Counted from the first letter of the stretch, positions 1-6,787 are shown. The stretch is 9,906 bases of DNA from Thermodesulfobacteriota bacterium (GCA_025454185.1 JALOOY010000018.1:1-9906), one strand, 5' to 3'. The notes: a model not told the origin generated them from the sequence alone. Numbers and translations are program-made.

Positions 1-40
1 CAACCCAAACCAGAATAAAAAGTCAAAGGTGAAACATATC

Positions 41-1723
41 ATGACCGGAACTACCCCAACAAGAAAAGGCGCCGAGATTATCGTGGACGTATTGCAGGCC
101 GAAGGCGTGGACGTGCTCTTCGGGTTTCCGGGGGGGCAGGTAATTCCCCTGTACGATGCCCTCTATGACTGCGGCATACGCCATATTCTGACCCGCCACG
201 AACAGGGGGCCGCCCACGCCGCTGACGGCTACGCCCGGGCCACCGGAAAGGTGGGGGTCTGTATCGCCACCTCGGGACCGGGGGCTACCAATCTGGTGAC
301 CGGGTTGACCAACGCCTATATGGATTCCGTTCCTCTGGTGGCCCTCACCGGCCAGGTGCCGACCTCCATGATCGGCAACGATAGTTTTCAGGAAGCCGAC
401 ATCTACGGTATCAGCATCCCCATTACCAAATACAATTACCTGGTCAAGGACATCAACGATCTGGGCCGGATCCTGCAGGAGGCCTTCTATCTGGCCCGCA
501 GCGGCCGACCCGGGCCGGTCCTGGTCGATCTGCCCCGGGATATCCAGGACGGGCGGGCCAAGTACAAACCGGTGAAGGATATTCACATTGCCAGCTATCA
601 CCCCACCGTCAAGGGCCATCCCCGGCAGATCGAGGCGGCCCTCAAGGCCATGCGGGAGGCGGAAAGGCCGATAGCCTACGTGGGGGGCGGGATCATTTCC
701 TCCGGGGCCACCGAGGAACTCCAGCGTTTTATCCGCCTGACCAACATGCCCATCACCAATACACTCCTGGGGAAGGGGTGTTTTCCGGAGGACGATCCCC
801 TGGCCCTGGGCATGCTCGGCATGCACGGCACCCGCTACGCCAATTATTCGATCTTTCATTCCGACCTGATCGTGGCCCTGGGGGTCCGTTTCGACGACCG
901 GGTGGCCGGTGACGTAAAAAAATTTGCACCCCAGGCCAAGGTCATTCATGTGGACATCGACCCGGCGGAAATCGGGAAAAGGGTCGGCGTGGACATCCCC
1001 ATCGTGGGGGATGTGAAAACCGTGCTGGGCCAACTGCTGGTCAAGATTAAGACCACGGAGCACAAGGCCTGGCTGGATCAGGTGGCCCAGTGGAAAAAGG
1101 AATATCCTTTGCGCTACCAGAAAGAGGGACGGCTCAAGCCCCAATTCATCCTGGAATGCCTCAATTCCCTACAGGCCCGGGATCTGATCGTCAGCACCGA
1201 TGTGGGACAGCACCAGATGTGGGCCGCCCAGTATGTGCGGGTGCAGAACCCCCGTTCTTTTATTTCCTCCGGGGGGCTGGGGACCATGGGCTTCGGGTTT
1301 CCGGCGGCCATCGGGGCCCAGGTGGGCTGCCCGGACAAAACGGTGATCGTCATCTCCGGCGACGGCAGCTTCCAGATGAATATCCAGGAACTGGCTACGG
1401 CCCGGGCCTATAACATCCCGGTGAAAATATTCATCTTCAACAACGGCTACCTGGGCATGGTCCGGCAATGGCAGGAATTGTTCTGGAACAAGCGTTATTC
1501 CCAGACCCATTTCGAGTTTAATCCTGATTTCGTCAAGGTAGCCGAAGGCTATAATATCCCGGGGCGTGTGGTCCGGGCTTCCGAGGAGGTCCTGCCGGCC
1601 ATCGAGGAGGCCCTGGCCGTCCGGGAGCCCTATCTGATCGATTTCCATATCGAGCCGGAGGAAAACGTCTATCCCATGGTCCCGGCCGGCAAGGGGATCT
1701 GTGAAATAATGGAGGAGTGTTAA
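41..1723 (+). CDS. ilvB: Acetolactate (acetohydroxyacid) synthase, large catalytic subunit
   Basis: Thiamine-diphosphate enzyme that condenses two pyruvates to 2-acetolactate, or pyruvate with 2-oxobutyrate, the first common step of valine, leucine and isoleucine synthesis; cytoplasmic. The 560-residue protein has the usual family length and three-domain order. Visible marks are the catalytic glutamate E54 in RHEQGAAHAADGYAR, the central GMLGMHGTRYAN and GVRFDDRVAG segments of the FAD-binding domain, and the ThDP motif from GDGS (440) to the NN pair (467-468). The ATG at 41 is preferred because AAAGGTG (25-31) sits about 9 nt before it; an in-frame GTG at 29 would add four residues but has no ribosome site. 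The regulatory subunit gene follows after 2 nt, so the two are surely co-transcribed. The promoter and any leader attenuator lie outside the window. Other ThDP enzymes such as glyoxylate carboligase are unlikely given the adjacent ilvN. Confidence 0.97.
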   Translation: MTGTTPTRKGAEIIVDVLQAEGVDVLFGFPGGQVIPLYDALYDCGIRHILTRHEQGAAHAADGYARATGKVGVCIATSGPGATNLVTGLTNAYMDSVPLVALTGQVPTSMIGNDSFQEADIYGISIPITKYNYLVKDINDLGRILQEAFYLARSGRPGPVLVDLPRDIQDGRAKYKPVKDIHIASYHPTVKGHPRQIEAALKAMREAERPIAYVGGGIISSGATEELQRFIRLTNMPITNTLLGKGCFPEDDPLALGMLGMHGTRYANYSIFHSDLIVALGVRFDDRVAGDVKKFAPQAKVIHVDIDPAEIGKRVGVDIPIVGDVKTVLGQLLVKIKTTEHKAWLDQVAQWKKEYPLRYQKEGRLKPQFILECLNSLQARDLIVSTDVGQHQMWAAQYVRVQNPRSFISSGGLGTMGFGFPAAIGAQVGCPDKTVIVISGDGSFQMNIQELATARAYNIPVKIFIFNNGYLGMVRQWQELFWNKRYSQTHFEFNPDFVKVAEGYNIPGRVVRASEEVLPAIEEALAVREPYLIDFHIEPEENVYPMVPAGKGICEIMEEC

Positions 1724-1725
1724 CG

Positions 1726-2229
1726 ATGCGACAGGTCGTTTCCGTCCTGGTTCGAAATCATCCGGGGGTCTTGTCCCACGTGGCCGGGCTCTTCACCCGC
1801 CGGGCCTATAACATCGACAGCATCGCGGCCGGGGTCACCGAACGGCCTGACGTGACCCGCATCACCCTGGTGGTCTCCGGCGACGAAACCGTGGTGGAGC
1901 AGGTCATCAAGCAGTTGCGCAAGCTCATCGACGTGATCGGGGTCATCGACCTCAAGTACTCCCAGGCCGTGACCCGGGAGCTGATCCTGATGACCGTCTT
2001 CCTGCCGGCCGAAAAACGGGTGGAATTCATCCAGATCGCCAATTCCATCGGGGCCCGCATCGTCGATATTTCCGACCAGACGGCTACCATCGAGTTTTCC
2101 GGCAACGAGCGGCAGATTCACACGGTCCTCATGGCCCTGGAGGCCTTCAAGATCAAGGAAATGGCCCGCACCGGCCTGATTGCCCTGCCTATCGAGAGCG
2201 TGGGCATCGGCAAAGAATTCCTGGTCTAA
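1726..2229 (+). CDS. ilvN: Acetolactate synthase, small regulatory subunit
   Basis: Regulatory partner of IlvB; in this family it raises catalytic activity and confers feedback inhibition by valine or related amino acids. The 167-residue protein matches the IlvH/IlvN length. An N-terminal ACT domain (about residues 1-75) carries the typical NHPGVLSHVAGLFTRRAYNI segment, and a C-terminal domain starts around the RELILMTVFLP stretch. The start is the ATG at 1726, 8 nt after a strong GGAGGAG (1711-1717) that lies inside the end of ilvB; an in-frame GTG at 1717 overlaps that ribosome site and is not credible. The 2-nt gap after the ilvB stop fits coupled translation with matched subunit amounts. 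Which amino acid inhibits the enzyme cannot be read from sequence alone. Confidence 0.96.
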   Translation: MRQVVSVLVRNHPGVLSHVAGLFTRRAYNIDSIAAGVTERPDVTRITLVVSGDETVVEQVIKQLRKLIDVIGVIDLKYSQAVTRELILMTVFLPAEKRVEFIQIANSIGARIVDISDQTATIEFSGNERQIHTVLMALEAFKIKEMARTGLIALPIESVGIGKEFLV

Positions 2230-2234
2230 TATAC

Positions 2235-2263
2235 TTGACACTTTTCTTGCCCTATGTTAAAAA
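2235..2263 (+). promoter_or_regulatory. Candidate promoter of the por operon (sigma-70 or sigma-54 reading)
   Basis: The short gap between ilvN and porC contains TTGACA (2235-2240), a perfect -35 match, with TAAAAA (2258-2263, 4 of 6 matches) after 17 nt. The same bases also read as a sigma-54 core, TGACAC (2236-2241), five bases, then TTGC (2247-2250), which differs from TGGCAC-N5-TTGC at one position, in the -24 GG pair. The sequence cannot decide between the readings. Either would give por its own start separate from ilvBN. Confidence 0.45.
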
Positions 2264-2292
2264 AATTTTTTTGTTTTTAAAAAATTTTTTTA
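2259..2292. repeat. Symmetric A-tract/T-tract block before porC
   Basis: Two self-complementary blocks, seven A then seven T (2259-2272) and six A then seven T (2279-2291), are separated by GTTTTT. There is no GC stem, so this is not an ordinary intrinsic terminator. Such A-tracts are known to bend DNA and narrow the minor groove. The block would fall at or just after the transcription start of por, between promoter and ribosome site, and stands out sharply from the GC-rich genes on both sides. Confidence 0.6.
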
Positions 2293-2301
2293 GGTGGAAC
2301 C

Positions 2302-2862
2302 GTGAAAGATCAAATGACCGAAATACGATTTCATGGCCGGGGAGGGCAGGGGGCGGTTACCTCCGCGGAACTGGTGGCCCTGTCGGCCATCGATGAAGGC
2401 AAATACGCCCAGGCCTTCCCCAGTTTCGGACCCGAACGGCGGGGTGCCCCGGTAGTGGCCTTCCTGCGGGTCAGCGGCAGCCGGATTCGAGTGCGGTCCA
2501 AGGTCTACCATCCGGACATCGTGGTAGTGCTGGACCCGACCCTGCTGGATATCGTGGACGTGGCGGCCGGTTTGAAACCCGGCGGAACCGTCATCGTCAA
2601 CACGGCCAAGACGATCGAACAGCTTCGAGCGCAGTACGGTTTCAAGGGGCGGCTGGCGGCAGTGGATGCCACCAAGATCGCCATGGAGGAGATGAAGGTC
2701 CCCATTACCAATACCACCATGATCGGGGCCCTGCTCAAGACCGCTCCCTTGACCACCCTGTCCGCCATGGAGCAGCCGCTGAACCACCGTTTCGGCCGGA
2801 TCGCCGAACGCAACAAAAAGGCCATGGAACGGGCCTTTGCAGAAACCACTATCAGGGAGTAA
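2302..2862 (+). CDS. porC: Pyruvate/2-oxoacid:ferredoxin oxidoreductase, gamma subunit
   Basis: Gamma subunit of the four-part oxidoreductase that interconverts pyruvate plus CoA and acetyl-CoA plus CO2 with ferredoxin as electron carrier. The 186-residue protein has the family's signature N-terminus FHGRGGQGAVTSAELVA (residues 10-26) and the conserved FPSFGPERRGAPVVAF segment around residues 40-55. The GTG at 2302 is chosen because AGGTGG (2292-2297) lies 4 nt before it. The ATG at 2314 matches the usual homolog start (MTEIRFHGRGGQG) but lies 16 nt from that site, so the start is uncertain by four codons. It is the first of four genes with very short gaps or overlaps. Related 2-oxoisovalerate or indolepyruvate enzymes share this domain, so the substrate call rests on the whole cluster. 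Confidence 0.93.
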   Translation: MKDQMTEIRFHGRGGQGAVTSAELVALSAIDEGKYAQAFPSFGPERRGAPVVAFLRVSGSRIRVRSKVYHPDIVVVLDPTLLDIVDVAAGLKPGGTVIVNTAKTIEQLRAQYGFKGRLAAVDATKIAMEEMKVPITNTTMIGALLKTAPLTTLSAMEQPLNHRFGRIAERNKKAMERAFAETTIRE

Positions 2863-2866
2863 GAAC

Positions 2867-3163
2867 GTGGCCAAAGTCGAAGCGATGATGCCCTGGAAGG
2901 ATGTGCCCCTGGGGGGGACCATCCTGGAGCCGGGCAATGCTCGGAAGTTCAAAACCGGAGACTGGCGGTCGAAGATCCGGCCGGTTACCGACAAGGAAAA
3001 GTGTATCAAATGCGGCATGTGCTGGATTTTCTGTCCGGACATGGCCTATACCCATCGCGAGGACGGGTACTTCGATTGGAACGGCGATTACTGCAAAGGC
3101 TGCGGGATCTGCGCCAAGGAATGCCCCAAAGACGCCATCACCATGGTCGCGGAGGAAGAATAA
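2867..3163 (+). CDS. porD: Pyruvate/2-oxoacid:ferredoxin oxidoreductase, delta subunit (2x[4Fe-4S] ferredoxin)
   Basis: Electron-transfer subunit of the Por complex. The 98-residue protein carries two classical [4Fe-4S] motifs, CIKCGMCWIFCP (Cys 46, 49, 52, 56) and CKGCGICAKECP (Cys 76, 79, 82, 86), which should pass electrons from the cluster in the beta subunit to external ferredoxin. The N-terminal 40 residues, with PLGGTILEPGNARKFKTGDW, are typical of PorD. The start is the GTG at 2867, with AGGGAG (2854-2859) 7 nt upstream inside the end of porC; 4 nt separate it from the porC stop. All eight cluster cysteines are present, so it looks functional. Confidence 0.95.
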   Translation: MAKVEAMMPWKDVPLGGTILEPGNARKFKTGDWRSKIRPVTDKEKCIKCGMCWIFCPDMAYTHREDGYFDWNGDYCKGCGICAKECPKDAITMVAEEE

Positions 3164-3165
3164 CT

Positions 3166-4344
3166 ATGGCCAAACGAGTCGGCATGGAGGTCTCCATCTC
3201 CATCAGTGAAGCGGTGAAGCTGGCCAACGTGGATGTCATCTCGGCCTATCCCATCACCCCCCAGACCCATATCGTCGAACACCTGTCGGAATTCGTAAGC
3301 GACGGGGAACTGCATAGCGCCTTTGTCCCCGTGGAATCGGAGCACTCGGCCATGAGCGCGGCCCTGGGCGCCTCGGCCGTGGGGGCGCGGACCTTTACCG
3401 CCACCAGCTCTCAGGGGCTGGCCCTGATGCACGAGATCATGTACCTGGCGGCCAGCATGCGCCTGCCGGTGGTCATGTCCGTGGTCAACCGGGCCCTGTC
3501 TTCGCCCATCAATATCTGGAACGACCTGAGCGATATCATGGCCGAGCGCGACAGCGGCTGGATCCAGGTCTTCGCCATCAATGGCCAGGAGGCCTATGAC
3601 CTGACCCTGCAGGCCTTCAAGATCGCCGAGGACCCGCGGGTCCTGCTGCCGGTGGCGGTGAATCTGGACGGATTCATCCTCAGCCACGTCATCGAGCCCA
3701 TAGAGCTTTTTGAACAAAAAGAAGTGGATCCCTTTCTGCCGCCCTATCAGCCCGTGCTGCGCCTCGATCCCGAAAAGCCCGTTTCCATGGGCGCCTTCGG
3801 CAGCCCGGAGGTGTTCATCGAGGTAAAAAAGCAGGTGGAAGAGGCCCTGATCGGCTCCCAGAAAGTGGTGGCCGAGGTCTGGAAGGACTTCGGGCAGCGC
3901 TACGGCCGGGTCTATAAGCCCGTAGAATCTTATCAGACCAAGGGCGCCGAGACCATCCTGATCACCATGGGCAGCATCACCGAAACGGCCATGATGGCCA
4001 TCGATGCCCTGCGGGAAAAAGGACGCCAGGTGGGGCTGGTCCATATCCGCCTCTGGCGCCCCTTCCCCTTCAAGGAATTTCTCCAGGCCATCAAGGGCGC
4101 CAAGACGGTGGCGGTCCTGGACCGGGCCCTTTCGCCGGGAGGCGTAGGGGGGCCGGTGGGGCTGGAAGTCAAATCGGCCCTGTTCGGGAAGGAAGAGCGG
4201 CCCTACGTGGCCGAATTCGTGGCCGGCCTCGGAGGCCGGGACCTGACCGTGGAAACCTTTATCGAGGTGCTGGACAAGGCCGAAAAGTATTCCCAGAAAC
4301 AAAAAGACTTTCAATACGAATTGATCGGGGTGCGTGAAAAATGA
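3166..4344 (+). CDS. porA: Pyruvate/2-oxoacid:ferredoxin oxidoreductase, alpha subunit
   Basis: Alpha subunit of the Por complex, 392 residues, the usual length for the four-subunit type. The N-terminal pyrimidine-binding domain has AYPITPQT (residues 27-34), a hallmark of this family, and PVESEHSAMSAALGAS (from 55) with the glutamates expected near ThDP. The C-terminal third, starting near TILITMGSITETAMMAIDAL, is the transketolase-C-like domain. The ATG at 3166 is preceded by a strong GGAGGAAG (3151-3158) at 7 nt; the reading frame is open further upstream, but that stretch overlaps porD and is not translated as PorA. The gene follows porD by 2 nt and overlaps porB by 4 nt. VorA (2-oxoisovalerate) is the main alternative, since the two families are close. 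Confidence 0.94.
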   Translation: MAKRVGMEVSISISEAVKLANVDVISAYPITPQTHIVEHLSEFVSDGELHSAFVPVESEHSAMSAALGASAVGARTFTATSSQGLALMHEIMYLAASMRLPVVMSVVNRALSSPINIWNDLSDIMAERDSGWIQVFAINGQEAYDLTLQAFKIAEDPRVLLPVAVNLDGFILSHVIEPIELFEQKEVDPFLPPYQPVLRLDPEKPVSMGAFGSPEVFIEVKKQVEEALIGSQKVVAEVWKDFGQRYGRVYKPVESYQTKGAETILITMGSITETAMMAIDALREKGRQVGLVHIRLWRPFPFKEFLQAIKGAKTVAVLDRALSPGGVGGPVGLEVKSALFGKEERPYVAEFVAGLGGRDLTVETFIEVLDKAEKYSQKQKDFQYELIGVREK

Positions 4345-5318
4345 TTGCCGACGACCTGAAAGATTTCAAAAAATTTACGCCCAAGACCCTGCCCCGGGAA
4401 GAACCCTTTGTCTCCGGACACCGGGCCTGCCAGGGCTGCGGCGAGGTGCTGGCCCTGCGCCAGGTGGCCAAGGCCATCGGCACGCCCATGATCGCCGTAA
4501 GTGCCACGGGGTGCATGGAGATCATCTCTTCGCCATTTCCCCAGACGGCCTGGGCCGTGCCCTGGATCCACGTGGCCTTCGAGAACGCCGCCGCCGTGGC
4601 GTCCGGGGTGGAATCGGGGTTGAAGATCCTGGTGGACAAGGGCCGGATCCCCAGAAAGGAAATCAAGGTGGTGGCCTTCGCCGGCGACGGCGGCACGGCC
4701 GACATCGGCCTCCAGGCCCTTTCCGGGGCCATGGAGCGGGGCCATAATTTCGTCTATGTCTGCCTGGACAACGAGGCCTACATGAACACGGGTATTCAGC
4801 GGTCCAGCTCCACCCCCTACGGGGCCATGACCACCACCTCGCCGGCCGGCAAGGTGACCCCCGGGCAGACCACCTGGAAAAAGAATCTGCCGGCCATCAT
4901 GGCGGCCCACAATATCCCCTATGTGGCCACGGCCTCCCCGGCCTACTACCTGGACCTGATGAACAAGGCTAAAAAGGCCTCCCTGATCAAGGGCCCGGCC
5001 TATCTGCACATCTATTCCTCCTGCCCCACGGGCTGGCGGCACGGGGCCGACCTGGCCATTACGGTGAGCCGGCTGGTAGTGGAGACCAATATCTTCCCTC
5101 TCTACGAGATAGAGGAAGGGCGTTACACGGTCCGGAAAAACAACCAGCCCAAACCCGTGGTAGACTATTTCAAGACCCAGCGGCGCTTCGCCCACATGAC
5201 ACCGGACATGCTCCAGACCATTCAGGAGCGGGTGGACCGGGATTACCAGCGGCTGCTGCAGATGGAGGGGCTGACCAATCCGGCGGTGGTGAAGGAGGAG
5301 AGGAAGGTGGCGGAGTAG
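4341..5318 (+). CDS. porB: Pyruvate/2-oxoacid:ferredoxin oxidoreductase, beta subunit (ThDP and [4Fe-4S] binding)
   Basis: Catalytic beta subunit of Por, 325 residues. It shows CQGCGE (C30, C33), SATGC (C58) and YSSCPTGW (C228), the four cysteines expected to hold the [4Fe-4S] cluster close to ThDP. The ThDP/Mg site is AGDGGTADIG (114-123) followed by LDNEAYMNTG (142-151). The ATG at 4341 overlaps the porA stop in ATGA, with GGGGTG (4327-4332) upstream, so translation is probably coupled. The last 60 residues or so, from the RYTVRKNNQPKPVVDYF stretch on, form the usual C-terminal extension. It is the last gene of the operon. No convincing GC-hairpin terminator was seen in the roughly 75 bp before the tRNA, so some transcripts may continue into it. 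Confidence 0.95.
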   Translation: MIADDLKDFKKFTPKTLPREEPFVSGHRACQGCGEVLALRQVAKAIGTPMIAVSATGCMEIISSPFPQTAWAVPWIHVAFENAAAVASGVESGLKILVDKGRIPRKEIKVVAFAGDGGTADIGLQALSGAMERGHNFVYVCLDNEAYMNTGIQRSSSTPYGAMTTTSPAGKVTPGQTTWKKNLPAIMAAHNIPYVATASPAYYLDLMNKAKKASLIKGPAYLHIYSSCPTGWRHGADLAITVSRLVVETNIFPLYEIEEGRYTVRKNNQPKPVVDYFKTQRRFAHMTPDMLQTIQERVDRDYQRLLQMEGLTNPAVVKEERKVAE

Positions 5319-5355
5319 GGCGCTATTTTAGGGTATTTCGCTCTTGATTTTGCCA

Positions 5356-5384
5356 TTTACATATTGTTTTTTACATTGTAAAAT
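5356..5384 (+). promoter_or_regulatory. Promoter of tRNA-Asn
   Basis: TTTACA (5356-5361, 5 of 6 to the -35 consensus) and TAAAAT (5379-5384, 5 of 6 to the -10 consensus) are separated by exactly 17 nt in a strongly AT-rich stretch. The predicted start near 5391 would leave only about four leader bases before the mature tRNA at 5395. The downstream TATAAA (5384-5389) is too close to the tRNA to serve as its -10. Confidence 0.65.
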
Positions 5385-5394
5385 ATAAAATTAT

Positions 5395-5470
5395 TCCTCG
5401 GTAGCTCAGCCGGTAGAGCGGGTGGCTGTTAACCACTTGGTCGGCGGTTCGAATCCGTCCCGAGGAGCCA
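5395..5470 (+). tRNA. tRNA-Asn (anticodon GTT)
   Basis: A 76-nt cloverleaf can be folded completely. Acceptor stem TCCTCGG (5395-5401) pairs with CCGAGGA (5460-5466). The D stem is GCTC/GAGC with loop AGCCGGTA. The anticodon stem is GGTGG/CCACT, with one G-T pair, around loop CTGTTAA, giving anticodon GTT at 5428-5430. The T stem is GGCGG/CCGTC with loop TTCGAAT. The discriminator is G5467 and the CCA end (5468-5470) is encoded. It reads AAC and AAT codons. No copy of its 3' half was found elsewhere in the window. Confidence 0.97.
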
Positions 5471-5476
5471 AATTTT

Positions 5477-5507
5477 AAAAAAGGTCCGATTTTATCGGGC
5501 CTTTTTT
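5477..5507 (+). terminator. Intrinsic terminator after tRNA-Asn (copy 1)
   Basis: A stem formed by AAAAAAGGTCCGAT (5477-5490) and ATCGGGCCTTTTTT (5494-5507), with a TTT loop and one G-T pair, ends in six T. It begins 6 nt after the CCA end and should end the tRNA transcript. The A-run on the left arm would also allow termination of transcripts coming from the other side. It closely resembles the hairpin at 5801-5828. Confidence 0.88.
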
Positions 5508-5519
5508 ATTGAGGTGACA

Positions 5520-5774
5520 GTGCCTTTTCATGTCTATATTCTTCAGAGTAAATCGAGCAGAATATATTATTGCGGTCAATCAAAAGATATGGATAGAAGG
5601 ATAAGAGAACACAACGATCCGGAATATCGAAGCACAAAAACTACCAAACGATTTGAAGGACCCTGGGAATTCATCTGGGTCAAACAATTCGAAACCAGGG
5701 GCGAGGCCTTGATTCTGGAGCGGAAAATAAAAAAACGGGGAATATCAAGATTTTTAACAGATCAGAAATCTTGA
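5520..5774 (+). CDS. Small GIY-YIG nuclease-domain protein
   Basis: An 84-residue protein made of a single GIY-YIG domain, the fold used by UvrC, homing endonucleases and many stand-alone small proteins of unknown role. Visible are VYIL (5-8) and YYCG (16-19) for the two signature strands, where the usual I of YIG is C18, then RRIREHN (26-32) with the likely catalytic arginine, and ALILERKIKK (63-72) with the expected metal-binding glutamate E67. The start is taken as GTG 5520 because GAGGTG (5511-5516) lies just before it; GTG 5514 sits inside that site. It lies 12 nt after the tRNA terminator and has no visible promoter of its own. It is clearly more AT-rich than the metabolic genes, which suggests acquisition. 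The target is unknown; structure-directed cleavage is known only for relatives. Confidence 0.88.
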   Translation: MPFHVYILQSKSSRIYYCGQSKDMDRRIREHNDPEYRSTKTTKRFEGPWEFIWVKQFETRGEALILERKIKKRGISRFLTDQKS

Positions 5775-5800
5775 AAAAATAATTTATTTCAGTGTCTTAA

Positions 5801-5828
5801 AAAAAGGCCCGATATCTCGGGCCTTTTT
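5801..5828. terminator. Intrinsic terminator after the GIY-YIG gene (copy 2, likely bidirectional)
   Basis: The perfect 12-bp stem AAAAAGGCCCGA (5801-5812) with TCGGGCCTTTTT (5817-5828) encloses a TATC loop. A-run and T-run on opposite sides allow use in both directions. It lies 26 nt after the nuclease stop and separates that gene from the toxin-antitoxin pair. The arms and even the following TTATGGAGGT resemble copy 1 and its TTATTGAGGT. Confidence 0.88.
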
Positions 5829-5878
5829 GTTATGGAGGTTCCCGTTCTCCTGGATAATCACCCACCAGTATTTTGTAT

Positions 5879-5912
5879 TTGCAAATTAATACATTAATGT
5901 ATTAAAATGCAA
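5879..5912. promoter_or_regulatory. 34-bp near-perfect palindrome, likely operator of the AbiE-type pair
   Basis: The core TTAATACATTAATGTATTAA (5886-5905) is a perfect 20-bp palindrome. After a 2-nt mismatched AA on each side, symmetry resumes with TTGCA (5879-5883) and TGCAA (5908-5912). It ends 5 nt before the toxin start codon. Possible promoter elements overlap it: TTGCAA (5879-5884) and TATTAA (5900-5905), 15 nt apart, though these are weak matches. Canonical AbiEi antitoxins are known to repress their operon by binding inverted repeats upstream, so autoregulation by the downstream antitoxin is the natural inference. Confidence 0.65.
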
Positions 5913-5917
5913 TCAAA

Positions 5918-6787
5918 ATGAAATCTTTTGATCAAGTAAGAATTCGACAGGCGGAAATAGCCCAGTTGATCGTGCTGCAGTGTCTCTTCGGCCTTCGCGA
6001 AAGCCGGGACCTGTATTTCCAGGGAGGCACGGCCATCCGCTGGTTTTTGGGCGGTTACCGTTTTTCGGAAGACCTGGATCTGGTTTCTCCCTGGTCGTCA
6101 GAAGAAGCCGAAACGATTCTGGAAGACGCCCTGGAGCCGATCAGAAGGCATTTCGTAGCCAATTTTGGCAGCGGGAATTTTTCCTTGAGGCCCAAAAAGA
6201 GCCGGGCGGGCGCCTACCGGACCTTTATTGATTTTTCTCCGGAAGGAGCTAGAACCAAGATCAGCATCAAGGTGGAATTGGAACAACTGGCCGAGGGGCT
6301 GAGGCCGGAGGCGAACCAAGTCATCATGCAGTCTGTACCGGCTGTGGCCTATTTTCTACGGGAGGCCGGCTTCCGGTCGGCCGGTACACCGGTGATCGTC
6401 AACGTGGAAAAGCCTGAAGAAATACTGACCGATAAGATGCGCGCCCTCATGGAGCGCCCTTACACCAAGGGCCGGGATTTTTTTGACGTCTGGTTTCTGT
6501 CCAGGACCGTGGGCGTCCGGCCCGACCGGGAAAACCTGCGCCGAAAACTTGCCCTGTATGTCGCTCCTTTTACGGAAAAAAAGCCGGTTTCTTTTTACGC
6601 TGGTCTTGACGGACTTAGAGACCGCGAACGACAAGCCTTGGCGGTGGAAATCCAGCAGGATTTGACAAGATTTTTGGACTCGAAAGTCCTGGAAGTCCTG
6701 TCCCGTAACGATTTCGAAGAACTGGTAAAAGCCGTGCAGGAAGTATTTCAGATAATGGCGGCACCGGAAAAGGGGATCGTCGCTTGA
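5918..6787 (+). CDS. AbiEii/AbiGii-family nucleotidyltransferase toxin
   Basis: A 289-residue protein of the nucleotidyltransferase family that supplies the toxin of type IV AbiE systems; studied members of the wider family modify tRNA or bind GTP. The polymerase-beta-like motif is intact: GGTA (36-39) followed by RFSEDLDL (48-55) with D52 and D54, then IKVELE (117-122) with the likely third carboxylate E120. The later family motifs DKMRALMER (172-180) and KGRDFFDVW (184-192) are also present, so it looks catalytically competent. The ATG at 5918 gives the expected N-terminus but has no ribosome site; with the palindrome ending at 5912 the mRNA leader may be very short. The antitoxin gene overlaps by 4 nt downstream, the reverse of the usual order. 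Targets and a role in phage defence are inferred only. Confidence 0.88.
   Translation: MKSFDQVRIRQAEIAQLIVLQCLFGLRESRDLYFQGGTAIRWFLGGYRFSEDLDLVSPWSSEEAETILEDALEPIRRHFVANFGSGNFSLRPKKSRAGAYRTFIDFSPEGARTKISIKVELEQLAEGLRPEANQVIMQSVPAVAYFLREAGFRSAGTPVIVNVEKPEEILTDKMRALMERPYTKGRDFFDVWFLSRTVGVRPDRENLRRKLALYVAPFTEKKPVSFYAGLDGLRDRERQALAVEIQQDLTRFLDSKVLEVLSRNDFEELVKAVQEVFQIMAAPEKGIVA

Noticed and set aside
23..1144. Long open frame on the minus strand opposite ilvB
   Set aside because: It mirrors a well-recognised gene, has G/P/H-rich composition typical of antisense frames of GC-rich genes, and shows no family motif.
3001..3165. N-terminal extension of porA upstream of ATG 3166
   Set aside because: It overlaps porD in another frame, its translation is unlike PorA, and a strong ribosome site marks the ATG at 3166.
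3088..5195. Long minus-strand open frames opposite porA and porB
   Set aside because: They arise from third-position GC bias; both genes on the + strand carry clear catalytic motifs.
5384..5389. TATAAA as the -10 box of the tRNA promoter
   Set aside because: Transcription would begin inside the mature tRNA; TAAAAT at 5379-5384 with TTTACA 17 nt upstream fits better.
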